Positions 18,519 through 28,501 of a DNA stretch of 64,000 nucleotides are shown here, piece by piece. The position numbers were made by a program, and so were the translations under genes. The stretch is taken from contig NZ_CP139286.1 of assembly GCF_034067285.1 (NCBI RefSeq), forward strand, positions 3,410,001-3,474,000, written 5' to 3'. Numbering within the stretch: the first letter of the stretch is position 1; each line of letters starts with the position of its first letter. The notes beneath the pieces were generated by a model that worked only from the letters and a program-made list of their open reading frames with translations, had not been told where the DNA came from and made no database searches. This DNA is from Acinetobacter pittii (GTDB taxonomy: Bacteria > Pseudomonadota > Gammaproteobacteria > Pseudomonadales > Moraxellaceae).

Positions 18519-19715
18519 TTAGAAGTTTGACTCTTCTCGTTCTGGGTTTACTTCTTGTGTTGAAGCATCAATCTTTAAGATCAAGCTAATCATCGCAGCA
18601 CACATCATTAAAGATGTACCACCATAACTAATGAATGGCAAAGTCAAACCTTTGGTCGGCATCAAGCCCATATTCATGCCCGCATTTACCAAAATCTGAA
18701 GCAAGAAAATAATGCTAATACCATAAGCTAAATAGCCGGCACGTAGGTAATGATGCTTCAAAGCACGGTGACCGATTTTGATACAGCATGCGAGCATCAA
18801 GAAAGACAAGCCAATAACAATCGAAATACCCACGAAGCCAAATTCTTCACCTAGCACGGCCAGCATAAAGTCAGTATGTGCTTCAGGTAAATAAGACAGT
18901 TTTTGTACACTGTGCCCCAAGCCTGTACCAAACCACTCACCACGACCAAAAGCCATTAATGCGTTTGATAACTGATAACCCACGCCCAACGGGTCTGCCC
19001 ATGGGTCGGTAAATGAAATCAAACGTTGGAAACGGTAGGGTTCAAATAAGATCAAAAACACAATACCTGTGACAATCGCACCAAGCATGATTAAGAACTG
19101 TGTTGGCGGCGCACCAGCCAAAAAGAACACCCCGACCATCATCATGACAATAACGACCGTTGCCCCTAAGTCAGGCTCAGCAATAATCAAACCGACTGTG
19201 ATTGCCATTACCCCACTTAAACGTAGCAAGCCTTTCCAATGAGTACGAACCTCTTTGGCACGGCGTACCACGTAGTCTGCGGTAAAAATTGCCATCATGA
19301 CTTTGGCAACTTCAGTTGGCTGCAAGGTAAAGCCACCAATTTTAATCCAACGTGTAGAACCATTGACTTCCGAACCCACCACCAAAGCAGCAAGCAACAG
19401 AACCATGGTTAATAGCCACAGCGGAAAGGTATTTTTAAACCACGTATTAAGTGATATCCGATAGGTCAAATAAGCCACCACACCCGCAGCGACAATCGAA
19501 ATACCATGACGAATCACATAGTGAAACGGGTTTTCATGCATATATTCAGCATAGGGCATCGAAGCAGATGCAACCATCACTGAACCGATACACAATAATG
19601 CAACGACACAGAAAATCAGGATATTACGTGGCGTCACTTCCGCTGGCCATTTAGGCAATATCCGTTCATACCAATGATTGATTTTCTGGATTGTGGTCTG
19701 AGCTAAGCCTGCCAT
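18519..19715 (-). CDS. ftsW: Septal peptidoglycan glycosyltransferase FtsW
   Basis: A 398-residue SEDS-family inner-membrane protein with ten predicted helices that polymerises lipid II at the division site with FtsI. Signature segments include GGFTLQPTEVAK, EPDLGATVVI, YRFQRLISFTDPWADP and, near the C-terminus, TKGLTLPFISYGGTSL. It lies 24 bp after murD on the same strand. This is part of a dcw-type pair, but the rest of the dcw cluster (murG, murC, ftsQAZ) is not here. Confidence 0.96.
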   Translation of the reverse strand: MAGLAQTTIQKINHWYERILPKWPAEVTPRNILIFCVVALLCIGSVMVASASMPYAEYMHENPFHYVIRHGISIVAAGVVAYLTYRISLNTWFKNTFPLWLLTMVLLLAALVVGSEVNGSTRWIKIGGFTLQPTEVAKVMMAIFTADYVVRRAKEVRTHWKGLLRLSGVMAITVGLIIAEPDLGATVVIVMMMVGVFFLAGAPPTQFLIMLGAIVTGIVFLILFEPYRFQRLISFTDPWADPLGVGYQLSNALMAFGRGEWFGTGLGHSVQKLSYLPEAHTDFMLAVLGEEFGFVGISIVIGLSFLMLACCIKIGHRALKHHYLRAGYLAYGISIIFLLQILVNAGMNMGLMPTKGLTLPFISYGGTSLMMCAAMISLILKIDASTQEVNPEREESNF

Positions 19716-19739
19716 ACTACATTCCTAATCATGTTTTCT

Positions 19740-21155
<1,416 letters not shown>

Positions 21156-21194
21156 TCAGTTTGAACTTTATTCATCTTTTTTTGTGTCAGTGCG

Positions 21195-21224
21195 TAAAAA
21201 AGCCATCAATATGATGGCTTTTTA
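21195..21224 (-). terminator. Terminator of the feo operon
   Basis: AAAAAGCCATCA (21197-21208) and TGATGGCTTTTT (21212-21223) form a 12-bp stem with an ATA loop and runs on both sides, 24 bp after the Cys-rich small gene. Confidence 0.9.
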
Positions 21225-21246
21225 AACGAAACAAGAAATAGTAAAT

Positions 21247-21498
21247 TTACTGCCATTTAATCGGCTTAATTTCTTGAACTGGATTGGTAGGTTTATCTTC
21301 ACTTGAACAGCCACAGCCACCAGCACAACCAAAGGTCATTTTTGGTTTAAGCCATTTTGCCAAAGTTGTCCAACCCTGCTTTTCGCAAAATATAGAGAGT
21401 GAAGAAAATACTGAATTTGCTGTTTTTGGAAATACTTTCTTAAAAACAACGACAGCACTCCAAATCACTAATACCGCAATGATCAGATATTGAACCAT
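21247..21498 (-). CDS. FeoB-associated Cys-rich membrane protein
   Basis: An 83-residue protein with one N-terminal membrane helix (VQYLIIAVLVIWSAVVVFKK) and a C-terminal FGCAGGCGCSSED Cys cluster. It lies 20 bp after feoB. The ATG at 21498 has a perfect AGGAGG (21505-21510), so the longer frame to 21615 is rejected. Small proteins of this type commonly take the third position of feo operons and are thought to assist FeoB, perhaps by handling Fe(II) or as an iron-sulfur sensor. The specific role here is not known. Confidence 0.85.
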   Translation of the reverse strand: MVQYLIIAVLVIWSAVVVFKKVFPKTANSVFSSLSIFCEKQGWTTLAKWLKPKMTFGCAGGCGCSSEDKPTNPVQEIKPIKWQ

Positions 21499-21518
21499 AT
21501 ACAACCTCCTTTCTTGCC

Positions 21519-23372
21519 TTAACCCCAATAATGGGAAGCAATTTGATAGGTAACAAACGATGCCAAATAAGCTAAACCAAACAGATATGCAGTCATAGCT
21601 GCAACATGTTTCCATGAACCTGTTTCACGGCGTACCGTTGCTAATGTTGCCAAACAATGTGGAGCATAAATGAACCACACTAAAAGCGATAAACCTGTTG
21701 CCAAAGACCAACCTGTTCCATCTGCACTAATCAGGTGTGACAAACCTTGCGCCACTGCATCATCACTTGTTGCAGATAACGCATACACCGTACCTAAGGC
21801 AGCTACCACAACTTCACGAGCTGCCATAGCTGGAATTAACGCAATACAGATTTGCCAGTTAAAACCAATTGGAGCAAATAAAGGCTGGATAAGATGCCCA
21901 AGCATACCTGCAAAACTATAATCTATAGCAGGTAATGTCGCCCCTTCTGGTGGTTGTGGGAAAGTACACAAAAACCATAGCAAAATAGAGAGCGCAAAAA
22001 TAATTCCACCGACACGCTTCAAGAAGATCTTTGCACGATCCAACAAACCGATTCCTACACTTTTTAAATCAGGGAAACGATAACTTGGCAGCTCTAGCAA
22101 TAAAGCATGTTGAGACTTATCTTTTTGGAAGAATTTCATTAAAAATGAAACACAGAGTGCACTCACAATACCAGCCATATACAGGCCGAAAAGCACCAGA
22201 CCTTGGAGGTTGAAAATACCCCAGACCATTTTCTCTGGAATAAATGCAGCAATCAGCAAGGCATATACAGGTAAACGTGCTGAACAGGTCATTAATGGCG
22301 CAACCATAATGGTCGTAAAACGATCACGAGGGTCACTAATACTACGCGTTGCCATAATTCCCGGTACTGCACAGGCGAAGCTTGAAAGTAAAGGAATGAA
22401 GGCACGGCCGCTTAAACCAGCTTGAAACATTAATTTATCAAGCAAAAATGCTGCGCGCGGTAAATAACCTGATTCTTCTAATACTAAAATGAAGAAGAAT
22501 AAGATCAAAATTTGTGGCAAGAACACCACTACACCACCAGCACCCGCGATAATACCGTCAACCACCAAACTATGCAGTAGCGGCTGGGTAATCACACTTC
22601 CTATGACTTCACCTAGCCAACCAAACAAGCCTTCAATGCCATCCATGAATGGAGCTGCCCAAGCAAAAACTGCTTGGAAAACAATAAACATCATGAGGGC
22701 AAGGCTAAGTAGGCCTAAAACTGGATGTAAGAAAATGCGATCTAGAAAATCAGTACGCTTATCTCCCTGATCAACATAATGAACCACATCTTTAAAAATC
22801 ATATCGATTTTTTGATGATGAGTCCCAGTTAAACCACTGAGTTCAGTCTGTGGCACACCGTATTTTTCTTGATCAAGGGCATGTAATAAATTTTCAATAC
22901 CTGCATTACGGACAGCAACCGTTTCGACAACGGGTACGCCCAAACGCTGGGACAACTTTTGAGTATTAATTTGGATGCCACGACGACGCGCTTCATCCAT
23001 CATATTCAGTACCAATAAAATCGGACGACCTAGCTCGATCATTTCGAGCACGAGGCCTAAATGCAATTTTAAGTTAGTGGCATCAACCACACATAAAAAG
23101 GCATCTTGCTGACCTTCTTCGGCAATTTTACCCAAGCAAACGTCACGGGTAATGGCTTCATCAGGACTGGTCGCATTAAGACTATAGGTCCCTGGCAAAT
23201 CGAGTACACGTACTGCTCGACCTGAAGGCAACTGAAAATGACCAACCTTACGCTCGACCGTTACGCCCGCATAGTTCGCAACTTTTTGTCGAGTTCCAGT
23301 TAAATGGTTAAAGAGAGAGGTTTTACCACAGTTTGGGTTTCCCACAAGGGCAATACGTAACGCATCACTCAT
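21519..23372 (-). CDS. feoB: Ferrous iron transporter FeoB
   Basis: A 617-residue inner-membrane Fe(II) importer. The N-terminal G domain has GNPNCGKTSLFN (G1), DLPGTYSL (G3) and NMMDEA (G4). The C-terminal two-thirds is the Gate/FeoB_C transport domain with PLLSSFACAVPGIMATR and PALAAREVVVA-like PAMAAREVVVAALGT. It is shorter than the 773-residue E. coli protein but normal for its clade. It overlaps feoA by 4 bp (ATGA) and is controlled from the Fur-box promoter before feoA. Confidence 0.97.
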   Translation of the reverse strand: MSDALRIALVGNPNCGKTSLFNHLTGTRQKVANYAGVTVERKVGHFQLPSGRAVRVLDLPGTYSLNATSPDEAITRDVCLGKIAEEGQQDAFLCVVDATNLKLHLGLVLEMIELGRPILLVLNMMDEARRRGIQINTQKLSQRLGVPVVETVAVRNAGIENLLHALDQEKYGVPQTELSGLTGTHHQKIDMIFKDVVHYVDQGDKRTDFLDRIFLHPVLGLLSLALMMFIVFQAVFAWAAPFMDGIEGLFGWLGEVIGSVITQPLLHSLVVDGIIAGAGGVVVFLPQILILFFFILVLEESGYLPRAAFLLDKLMFQAGLSGRAFIPLLSSFACAVPGIMATRSISDPRDRFTTIMVAPLMTCSARLPVYALLIAAFIPEKMVWGIFNLQGLVLFGLYMAGIVSALCVSFLMKFFQKDKSQHALLLELPSYRFPDLKSVGIGLLDRAKIFLKRVGGIIFALSILLWFLCTFPQPPEGATLPAIDYSFAGMLGHLIQPLFAPIGFNWQICIALIPAMAAREVVVAALGTVYALSATSDDAVAQGLSHLISADGTGWSLATGLSLLVWFIYAPHCLATLATVRRETGSWKHVAAMTAYLFGLAYLASFVTYQIASHYWG

Positions 23373-23668
23373 GCGGGTACTCCTTCTTCTACTTGAATTT
23401 CAATTTTTTCCGCTTCTGCTTTACGTAAAGCGAAGCGAGTAAAGCCAATTTGGATCAAGATCGGATCACCACCAAAAACACCCTTGGTAATCACTTCCAC
23501 TCGTGTGCCCGGTACAAAGCCCAGACTTTCCAAACGAATTGCGACCAAATCTTGCTGCTCGGACTCTACTTCTATCCGATTCACTTTGGTGATGGTCGCC
23601 GCTTGCTTCACTTTTAAAGCTGATAAACGCACCGCATCCGATCCTAAACCTTTTTTTCTAGTATACAT
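23369..23668 (-). CDS. feoA: FeoA, SH3-like partner of FeoB
   Basis: A small cytoplasmic protein with an SH3-like fold that supports FeoB (RLESLGFVPGTRVEVITKGVFGGDPILIQIG is the family core). The ATG at 23668 gives 99 residues. It lies only 5 bp from the Fur box and lacks a ribosome site. A GTG at 23632 (V-R-L-S-A-L), with AGGA about 10 nt upstream, would give the compact 87-residue form and may be the true start. It overlaps feoB by 4 bp. Confidence 0.9.
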   Translation of the reverse strand: MYTRKKGLGSDAVRLSALKVKQAATITKVNRIEVESEQQDLVAIRLESLGFVPGTRVEVITKGVFGGDPILIQIGFTRFALRKAEAEKIEIQVEEGVPA

Positions 23669-23673
23669 ATAAA

Positions 23674-23688
23674 TGAGAATAATTACCA
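23674..23688. promoter_or_regulatory. Fur box upstream of feoA
   Basis: TGAGAATAATTACCA matches 13 of 15 positions of the 7-1-7 Fur consensus TGATAATNATTATCA. It lies directly before the feoAB genes, as expected for iron-repressed ferrous uptake. Confidence 0.8.
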
Positions 23689-23775
23689 AATAAGGTTAAA
23701 TTTCACTTCTTATTCAGTTTAATCGACAAACCTTAAAGTTTCTTTTACAGTACAGAGGTTTAGAGGATCTAGTGT

Positions 23776-24696
23776 ATGTTGAATAAAAAACCGCGTATTC
23801 CAAGCCCTGTTCAAATTCCTGAACATTTAAGCTTTTTACAAGGTTTTCGCGACTATCTCGTTGCTCAGACGGTAAGTCCACATACACGTAATGCTTATTT
23901 ATCCGACCTCATTCAATGTAGTGAACTTCATAAAAAAACAGCTCTTCCAGAGTGGACAAGTGATGATATTGCAGATGTTTTGATTGAGTTGACTAAAGTT
24001 GGAAAAAGCCCTCGCTCAATTGCCCGCTGTCTATCTGCCCTACGCCAGTTTTACAAATTTTTACGTGAACAGAAATTACGAAGTGATAATCCTGTAGCAA
24101 CCCACCATTCTCCAAAAATTGGCAGAGCTTTACCCAAAGACCTATCAGAAGAAGATGTAGAAGCACTCATTCAAGCTCCTGACATAAATACGGCACTCGG
24201 TTTACGTGACCGAGCAATGTTTGAAGTACTTTATGCCTGCGGTTTACGTGTTTCTGAACTTCTTAACTTACGCCTAGAACTCATTAATTTAAAACAAGGC
24301 TACTTACGAATTACCGGTAAAGGCAATAAAGAACGTTTGGTACCGTTAGGACAGTTTGCGTGTGAATGGGTAGAACGTTATTTGCATAATGCTCGGTCTC
24401 AACTCTACAAAAGCTCGACGGATTATCTTTTTTTGACTCAACATGGCGGAATTATGAGCCGTCAGAACTTTTGGTACGCCATTAAACGGTACGCTCTACA
24501 AGCCAATATTCAAGCGGAACTTTCGCCGCATACCTTACGTCATGCCTTTGCAACACACTTGCTCAATCACGGTGCGGACCTACGCGTAGTACAAATGTTA
24601 CTGGGTCATAGCGACTTATCAACGACTCAAATTTACACCCATGTGGCACAAGTAAGAATGCAACAATTGCATGAAAAACATCACCCTAGAGGTTAA
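23776..24696 (+). CDS. xerD: Site-specific tyrosine recombinase XerD
   Basis: A 306-residue tyrosine recombinase that resolves chromosome dimers at dif with XerC and FtsK. The SAM-like N-terminal domain covers about 18-105. The catalytic residues are seen as Arg in GLRVSELL, Lys in GKGNKERL, HTLRHAFAT (His-x-x-Arg), His in LGHSDLSTTQIYTHV, and its Tyr. The NHGADLRVVQMLLGHSDLST stretch is XerD-like, not XerC-like. ATG at 23776 has GAGG 8 nt upstream. Neighbours dsbC-hom-thrC match the Pseudomonas xerD locus. Confidence 0.95.
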   Translation: MLNKKPRIPSPVQIPEHLSFLQGFRDYLVAQTVSPHTRNAYLSDLIQCSELHKKTALPEWTSDDIADVLIELTKVGKSPRSIARCLSALRQFYKFLREQKLRSDNPVATHHSPKIGRALPKDLSEEDVEALIQAPDINTALGLRDRAMFEVLYACGLRVSELLNLRLELINLKQGYLRITGKGNKERLVPLGQFACEWVERYLHNARSQLYKSSTDYLFLTQHGGIMSRQNFWYAIKRYALQANIQAELSPHTLRHAFATHLLNHGADLRVVQMLLGHSDLSTTQIYTHVAQVRMQQLHEKHHPRG

Positions 24697-24842
24697 AAAA
24701 TTTAAAACTTATTATTTGAAATACGCCTAACAATCACTTGATTTCGTTCACAAAGGTTAAGAAAGTTTTAACAATACACGCTAGATTTTTTGTTATGCTT
24801 AGCAGCTTCTGACTATAAATACTGATGAAATAAGGGTTATCT

Positions 24843-25655
24843 ATGTCTTTTACCCGATCTCAACTTTTTCTTGCCTGTGCGTTGGCTTCTAGCCTGTTAT
24901 TCAGTGCTTGTTCTAAAGAAAACAAACCACAAAAAGAAGATGCGCTCACTGCGACCGCACCTGCTACAGGGGAAGCTTCAACCATTATTGAACGCAATGC
25001 GAAACAGCGTTTAATTGAGACTTTGCAAAAACAATTTAAGAATGCAAACATCAACGTCAAAATTTTAGATATCAAGCCAACTGAAGTTCCTAATCTATAT
25101 TGGGTAAATCTCGAAGGCATGACATCGGTTTATACAACGAGTGATGGAAAATATTTAGTTCAAGGCGATGTGATCCGTTTAGGCGGTAAAGAACTTCACA
25201 ATATTGGTGATAGCCTCCAAGCATCGGAAAATAAAAAGCACCTTGCAGCTTTAAAAAATGAAGATTTGATTGTCTACCCTGCAAAAGGTAAGGCGAAACA
25301 TGTGATTTATGTGTTTACCGATGCAAGTTGCCCTTATTGCCATAAGCTACATGAGCATATACCTGAAATTAATGAGAAAGGCATTGAGGTTCGTTACATT
25401 GCTTGGCCACGTGGCGAACAGTTTATGCCGACCATGGAAGCAGTATGGTGTAGTACAGACCGTAAAGCTGCCTTCAACCAAGCCGTACAAGGCATTGCTA
25501 TTCCGCCTGCACAATGTAAAAACCCTGTTCGAGAACAATATCAACTTGGTTTAAACATGGGTGTAAATGGAACACCGGCAATTTACAATGTGGATGGTGA
25601 GTACCTAGGTGGCTACCTAACACCGGATGAATTAATTAAACGTCTGGATAAATAA
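24843..25655 (+). CDS. dsbC: DsbC-family thiol:disulfide isomerase (probable lipoprotein)
   Basis: A periplasmic disulfide isomerase of 270 residues. The signal sequence ends LLFSAC-SKEN, a plausible lipobox, so the protein may be lipid-anchored, unlike soluble E. coli DsbC. An N-terminal dimerisation domain is followed by a thioredoxin fold with CPYC in TDASCPYCHKLHEHI and the cis-Pro loop GVNGTPAIYN. It lies between xerD and hom as in pseudomonads. A strong terminator follows, separating it from hom. Confidence 0.92.
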   Translation: MSFTRSQLFLACALASSLLFSACSKENKPQKEDALTATAPATGEASTIIERNAKQRLIETLQKQFKNANINVKILDIKPTEVPNLYWVNLEGMTSVYTTSDGKYLVQGDVIRLGGKELHNIGDSLQASENKKHLAALKNEDLIVYPAKGKAKHVIYVFTDASCPYCHKLHEHIPEINEKGIEVRYIAWPRGEQFMPTMEAVWCSTDRKAAFNQAVQGIAIPPAQCKNPVREQYQLGLNMGVNGTPAIYNVDGEYLGGYLTPDELIKRLDK

Positions 25656-25696
25656 CACCCTTTAAGTTGATGAATGATTAATCATCTACCTCTTAA

Positions 25697-25732
25697 GAAA
25701 AGCGCTGCCATTATTGCAGCGCTTTGTTTTTT
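25697..25732 (+). terminator. Terminator of dsbC
   Basis: AAAGCGCTGC (25699-25708) and GCAGCGCTTT (25716-25725), loop CATTATT, then GTTTTTT. Confidence 0.92.
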
Positions 25733-25820
25733 AAATAATTAATGTTTAATCGACCTCTGTTTAAAGACTGATCTACTCTTCTTTTCCAAACATCGCAATC
25801 TAATTCATTGAACAAGCACT

Positions 25821-25848
25821 AAAAGCGCTAGAGTCTGGCGTTTTTTTT
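25821..25848 (+). terminator. Second terminator-like hairpin just before hom
   Basis: CGCTAG (25826-25831)-AGT-CTGGCG (25835-25840), with A-T extension on both sides (one G-T pair inside), followed by eight T (25841-25848). It is 51 bp before the hom start. It is either a back-up terminator for dsbC or an attenuator in the hom leader. A possible -10 (TATGAT, 25852-25857) follows it directly. Confidence 0.65.
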
Positions 25849-25899
25849 AGCTATGATCTAGCTTCAACTAAATGATTAAATGATGATATGGAGTGTGAC

Positions 25900-27201
25900 G
25901 TGAAACCAGTTCGCCTGGCAATACTCGGTTTAGGAACCGTAGGTGGAGGAGCCCTTAAACTACTACAAGAAAATGCCGCTGAAATTAAACGTCGCACCGG
26001 TCGAGAAATTCAAATTACCCACGTTGGAACACGCCGCCCTCGTCCAGATCTCGAACTGGAAGGGATTAAACAAAGTGCTGATTTACTTGACATCGTTCGT
26101 CAACCAGACGTTGATGTAGTTGTAGAAGTTATGGGTGGGATCCACCCTGCTTACGAAATTATCATGGAAGCGATCAAACACGGCAAACAAGTCGTGACTG
26201 CCAATAAAGCTTTACTCGCTGAACATGGCAATGAATTATTTAAAGCTGCCGAAGACAATGCTGTACAAATTGCTTATGAAGCAGCGGTTGCTGGTGGTAT
26301 TCCAATTATTAAAGTGATCCGTGAAGGCCTTGCTGCAAACCATATCGAATGGTTGGCTGGCATTATTAATGGTACAGGTAACTTTATTCTGACTGAAATG
26401 CGTGAGAAAGGTCGTGCATTTGATGATGTATTAAAAGAAGCTCAAGAACTCGGGTATGCAGAAGCAGACCCAACTTTTGACGTTGAAGGTATTGATGCTG
26501 CGCATAAACTTACAATTTTAGCGTCTTGCGCGTTTGGTATTCCTCTTCAGTTTGATAAGGTTTATACCGAAGGTATCAGCAAAATCACTGCCCAAGATGT
26601 GAAATATGCTGAAGATCTTGGTTTCCGCATTAAACATCTTGGTATTGCACGTCGTGCTGAAAAAGGTATTGAGTTACGTGTTCACCCAACACTTATTCCG
26701 GATGAACAACTTATTGCGAATGTAAACGGCGTTAAAAATGCTGTTTTAGTTCAAGCCAATGCCGTAGGTCCAACACTCTATTACGGCGCGGGTGCAGGTG
26801 CAGGTCCAACAGCTTCTGCGGTTGTTGCCGACGTTATTGATATTGTTCGTGACATCTCTTATACCGAAGATGGCGCAGGAACAATTCCTCAGTTGGCTTT
26901 TGAAGCATTAACAAACGTGCCAATTTTAAGCCGTGAAGAAATGACTACAGGTTATTACATCCGCTTAAATGCAGAAGACCAAACTGGCGTACTTGCAGAT
27001 GTGACGACCATCTTAAGTCGCGCTGGAATTAGTATTGATGCGATCATGCAACAATCTCGTTTAAAAGACCTTATTCCAATCGTGATTCTGACCGATCCAA
27101 TCGTTGAATCTAAAATGGATGATGCTCTTGCACAAATCCAAGCATTACCTGCAATTCGTGGCGAAATCGTAAGAATTCGTTTAGAATCGCTCGATAGTTA
27201 A
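25900..27201 (+). CDS. hom: Homoserine dehydrogenase
   Basis: A 433-residue cytoplasmic enzyme that reduces aspartate semialdehyde to homoserine for threonine and methionine. The NAD(P) fold is VRLAILGLGTVGGGALKLL; the catalytic region has VAGGIPIIKVIREGLAAN and GIINGTGNFILTEM; a regulatory ACT domain follows about residue 345. GTG at 25900 has GGAG 6 nt upstream, so the in-frame ATG four codons earlier is rejected. It is followed by thrC after 54 bp. Confidence 0.97.
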   Translation: MKPVRLAILGLGTVGGGALKLLQENAAEIKRRTGREIQITHVGTRRPRPDLELEGIKQSADLLDIVRQPDVDVVVEVMGGIHPAYEIIMEAIKHGKQVVTANKALLAEHGNELFKAAEDNAVQIAYEAAVAGGIPIIKVIREGLAANHIEWLAGIINGTGNFILTEMREKGRAFDDVLKEAQELGYAEADPTFDVEGIDAAHKLTILASCAFGIPLQFDKVYTEGISKITAQDVKYAEDLGFRIKHLGIARRAEKGIELRVHPTLIPDEQLIANVNGVKNAVLVQANAVGPTLYYGAGAGAGPTASAVVADVIDIVRDISYTEDGAGTIPQLAFEALTNVPILSREEMTTGYYIRLNAEDQTGVLADVTTILSRAGISIDAIMQQSRLKDLIPIVILTDPIVESKMDDALAQIQALPAIRGEIVRIRLESLDS

Positions 27202-27255
27202 TCAGGTTGAGGGAAAGATTCCCTCTCCCGCTTCACCTCTAATTGGAACACCATC

Positions 27256-28395
27256 ATGTCTAATGCCAATCGTTATACTGGTCTTGTAGATCGTTATCGT
27301 GACCGTTTGCCAGTTTCGGCAACTACTCGTGCTATCTCTTTGGGTGAAGGCAACACCCCACTCATTAAACTTGAGAATATTCCACGTATTATTGGCAAAG
27401 ATGTTGAAATTTATGTGAAATATGAGGGTTTAAACCCAACTGGTTCATTTAAAGACCGTGGTATGACCATGGCTGTAACCAAAGCGGTTGAAGAAGGCTC
27501 TAAAGCGATTATCTGTGCCTCTACTGGTAACACTTCTGCTGCTGCTGCTGCCTATGCTGCACGTGCAGGTATCAAAGCATTTGTTTTGATTCCAGAAGGC
27601 AAAATTGCGATGGGTAAAATGGCGCAAGCGATGATGTATGGTGCGATCACGATGCAAATTCGTGGCAACTTCGATGATGGTATGCGTCTTGTAAAAGAAG
27701 TCGCTGACCAAGCGCCTGTAACGATTGTAAACTCAATCAACCCTTACCGTTTGCAAGGTCAAAAAACCATTGCTTATGAAATCGTTGAAGCTCTAGGCCG
27801 TGCACCTGATTATCACTGCTTACCTGTAGGTAACGCAGGCAACATTACAGCTCACTGGATGGGTTATACCGAAGCAGTAGCAAACCAACCTGCTGATCAG
27901 TTTGAACAAGTTGTTTACGATGCTTCTACTGATCAATTCACTGGTCCAAAACCTGAAGGTTTACCAACAATGGTAGGTTATCAAGCTTCTGGTGCTGCTC
28001 CATTCTTACGTGGTGCTCCAGTTGAGAACCCTGAAACTGTTGCAACTGCAATCCGTATTGGTAACCCACAAAGCTGGAACCATGCAAAAGCTGTAGTACG
28101 CGACTCTAAGGGCTGGTTTGATGAACTTCAAGACAGCGAAATTTTAGAAGCTCAACGCTTACTTTCTATGTATGAAGGCGTATTTGTTGAGCCTGCATCT
28201 GCTGCTTCTATCGGTGGTGCGATTCGCGATATTAAAGCGGGTAAGATTGCCGAAGGTTCTGTCATTGTATGTACAGTAACAGGTAATGGCTTGAAAGATC
28301 CTGATACTGCAATCAAACAATGTGCTGATGCAGTTATGTTGTCAATTGATGCAACAATGGATCAAGTAAAAGATTCGATTTTATCTAATATGTAA
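27256..28395 (+). CDS. thrC: Threonine synthase
   Basis: A 379-residue PLP enzyme that converts O-phosphohomoserine to threonine. The PLP lysine lies in NPTGSFKDRGM and the phosphate-binding loop is PVGNAGN. The length marks the shorter, class typical of pseudomonads and Gram-positives, not the 428-residue E. coli type. It follows hom in a likely operon ended by the terminator at 28409-28439. No thrB is present here, as in Pseudomonas, where it lies elsewhere. Confidence 0.97.
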   Translation: MSNANRYTGLVDRYRDRLPVSATTRAISLGEGNTPLIKLENIPRIIGKDVEIYVKYEGLNPTGSFKDRGMTMAVTKAVEEGSKAIICASTGNTSAAAAAYAARAGIKAFVLIPEGKIAMGKMAQAMMYGAITMQIRGNFDDGMRLVKEVADQAPVTIVNSINPYRLQGQKTIAYEIVEALGRAPDYHCLPVGNAGNITAHWMGYTEAVANQPADQFEQVVYDASTDQFTGPKPEGLPTMVGYQASGAAPFLRGAPVENPETVATAIRIGNPQSWNHAKAVVRDSKGWFDELQDSEILEAQRLLSMYEGVFVEPASAASIGGAIRDIKAGKIAEGSVIVCTVTGNGLKDPDTAIKQCADAVMLSIDATMDQVKDSILSNM

Positions 28396-28408
28396 GATCT
28401 GATTTTTC

Positions 28409-28439
28409 AAAAACGGCTGTTCAACACAGCCGTTTTTTT
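28409..28439 (+). terminator. Terminator of hom-thrC
   Basis: AAACGGCTGT (28411-28420) and ACAGCCGTTT (28426-28435), loop TCAAC, then a T run. Confidence 0.93.
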
Positions 28440-28458
28440 ATGTCTTTTTTATAGCCAT

Positions 28459-28490
28459 AAAAAAACGCTTCTTGATAGAAGCGTTTTGTT
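28459..28490 (-). terminator. Terminator of pbpG
   Basis: AAAACGCTTC (28462-28471) and GAAGCGTTTT (28478-28487) with runs on both sides, 12 bp after the pbpG stop on the minus strand. Confidence 0.9.
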
Positions 28491-28501
28491 GAATATTTAA
28501 A

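Noticed and set aside
21247..21615. Longer 122-codon form of the Cys-rich feo protein, overlapping feoB
   Set aside because: The extra N-terminus overlaps feoB coding and the ATG at 21498 has a perfect AGGAGG.
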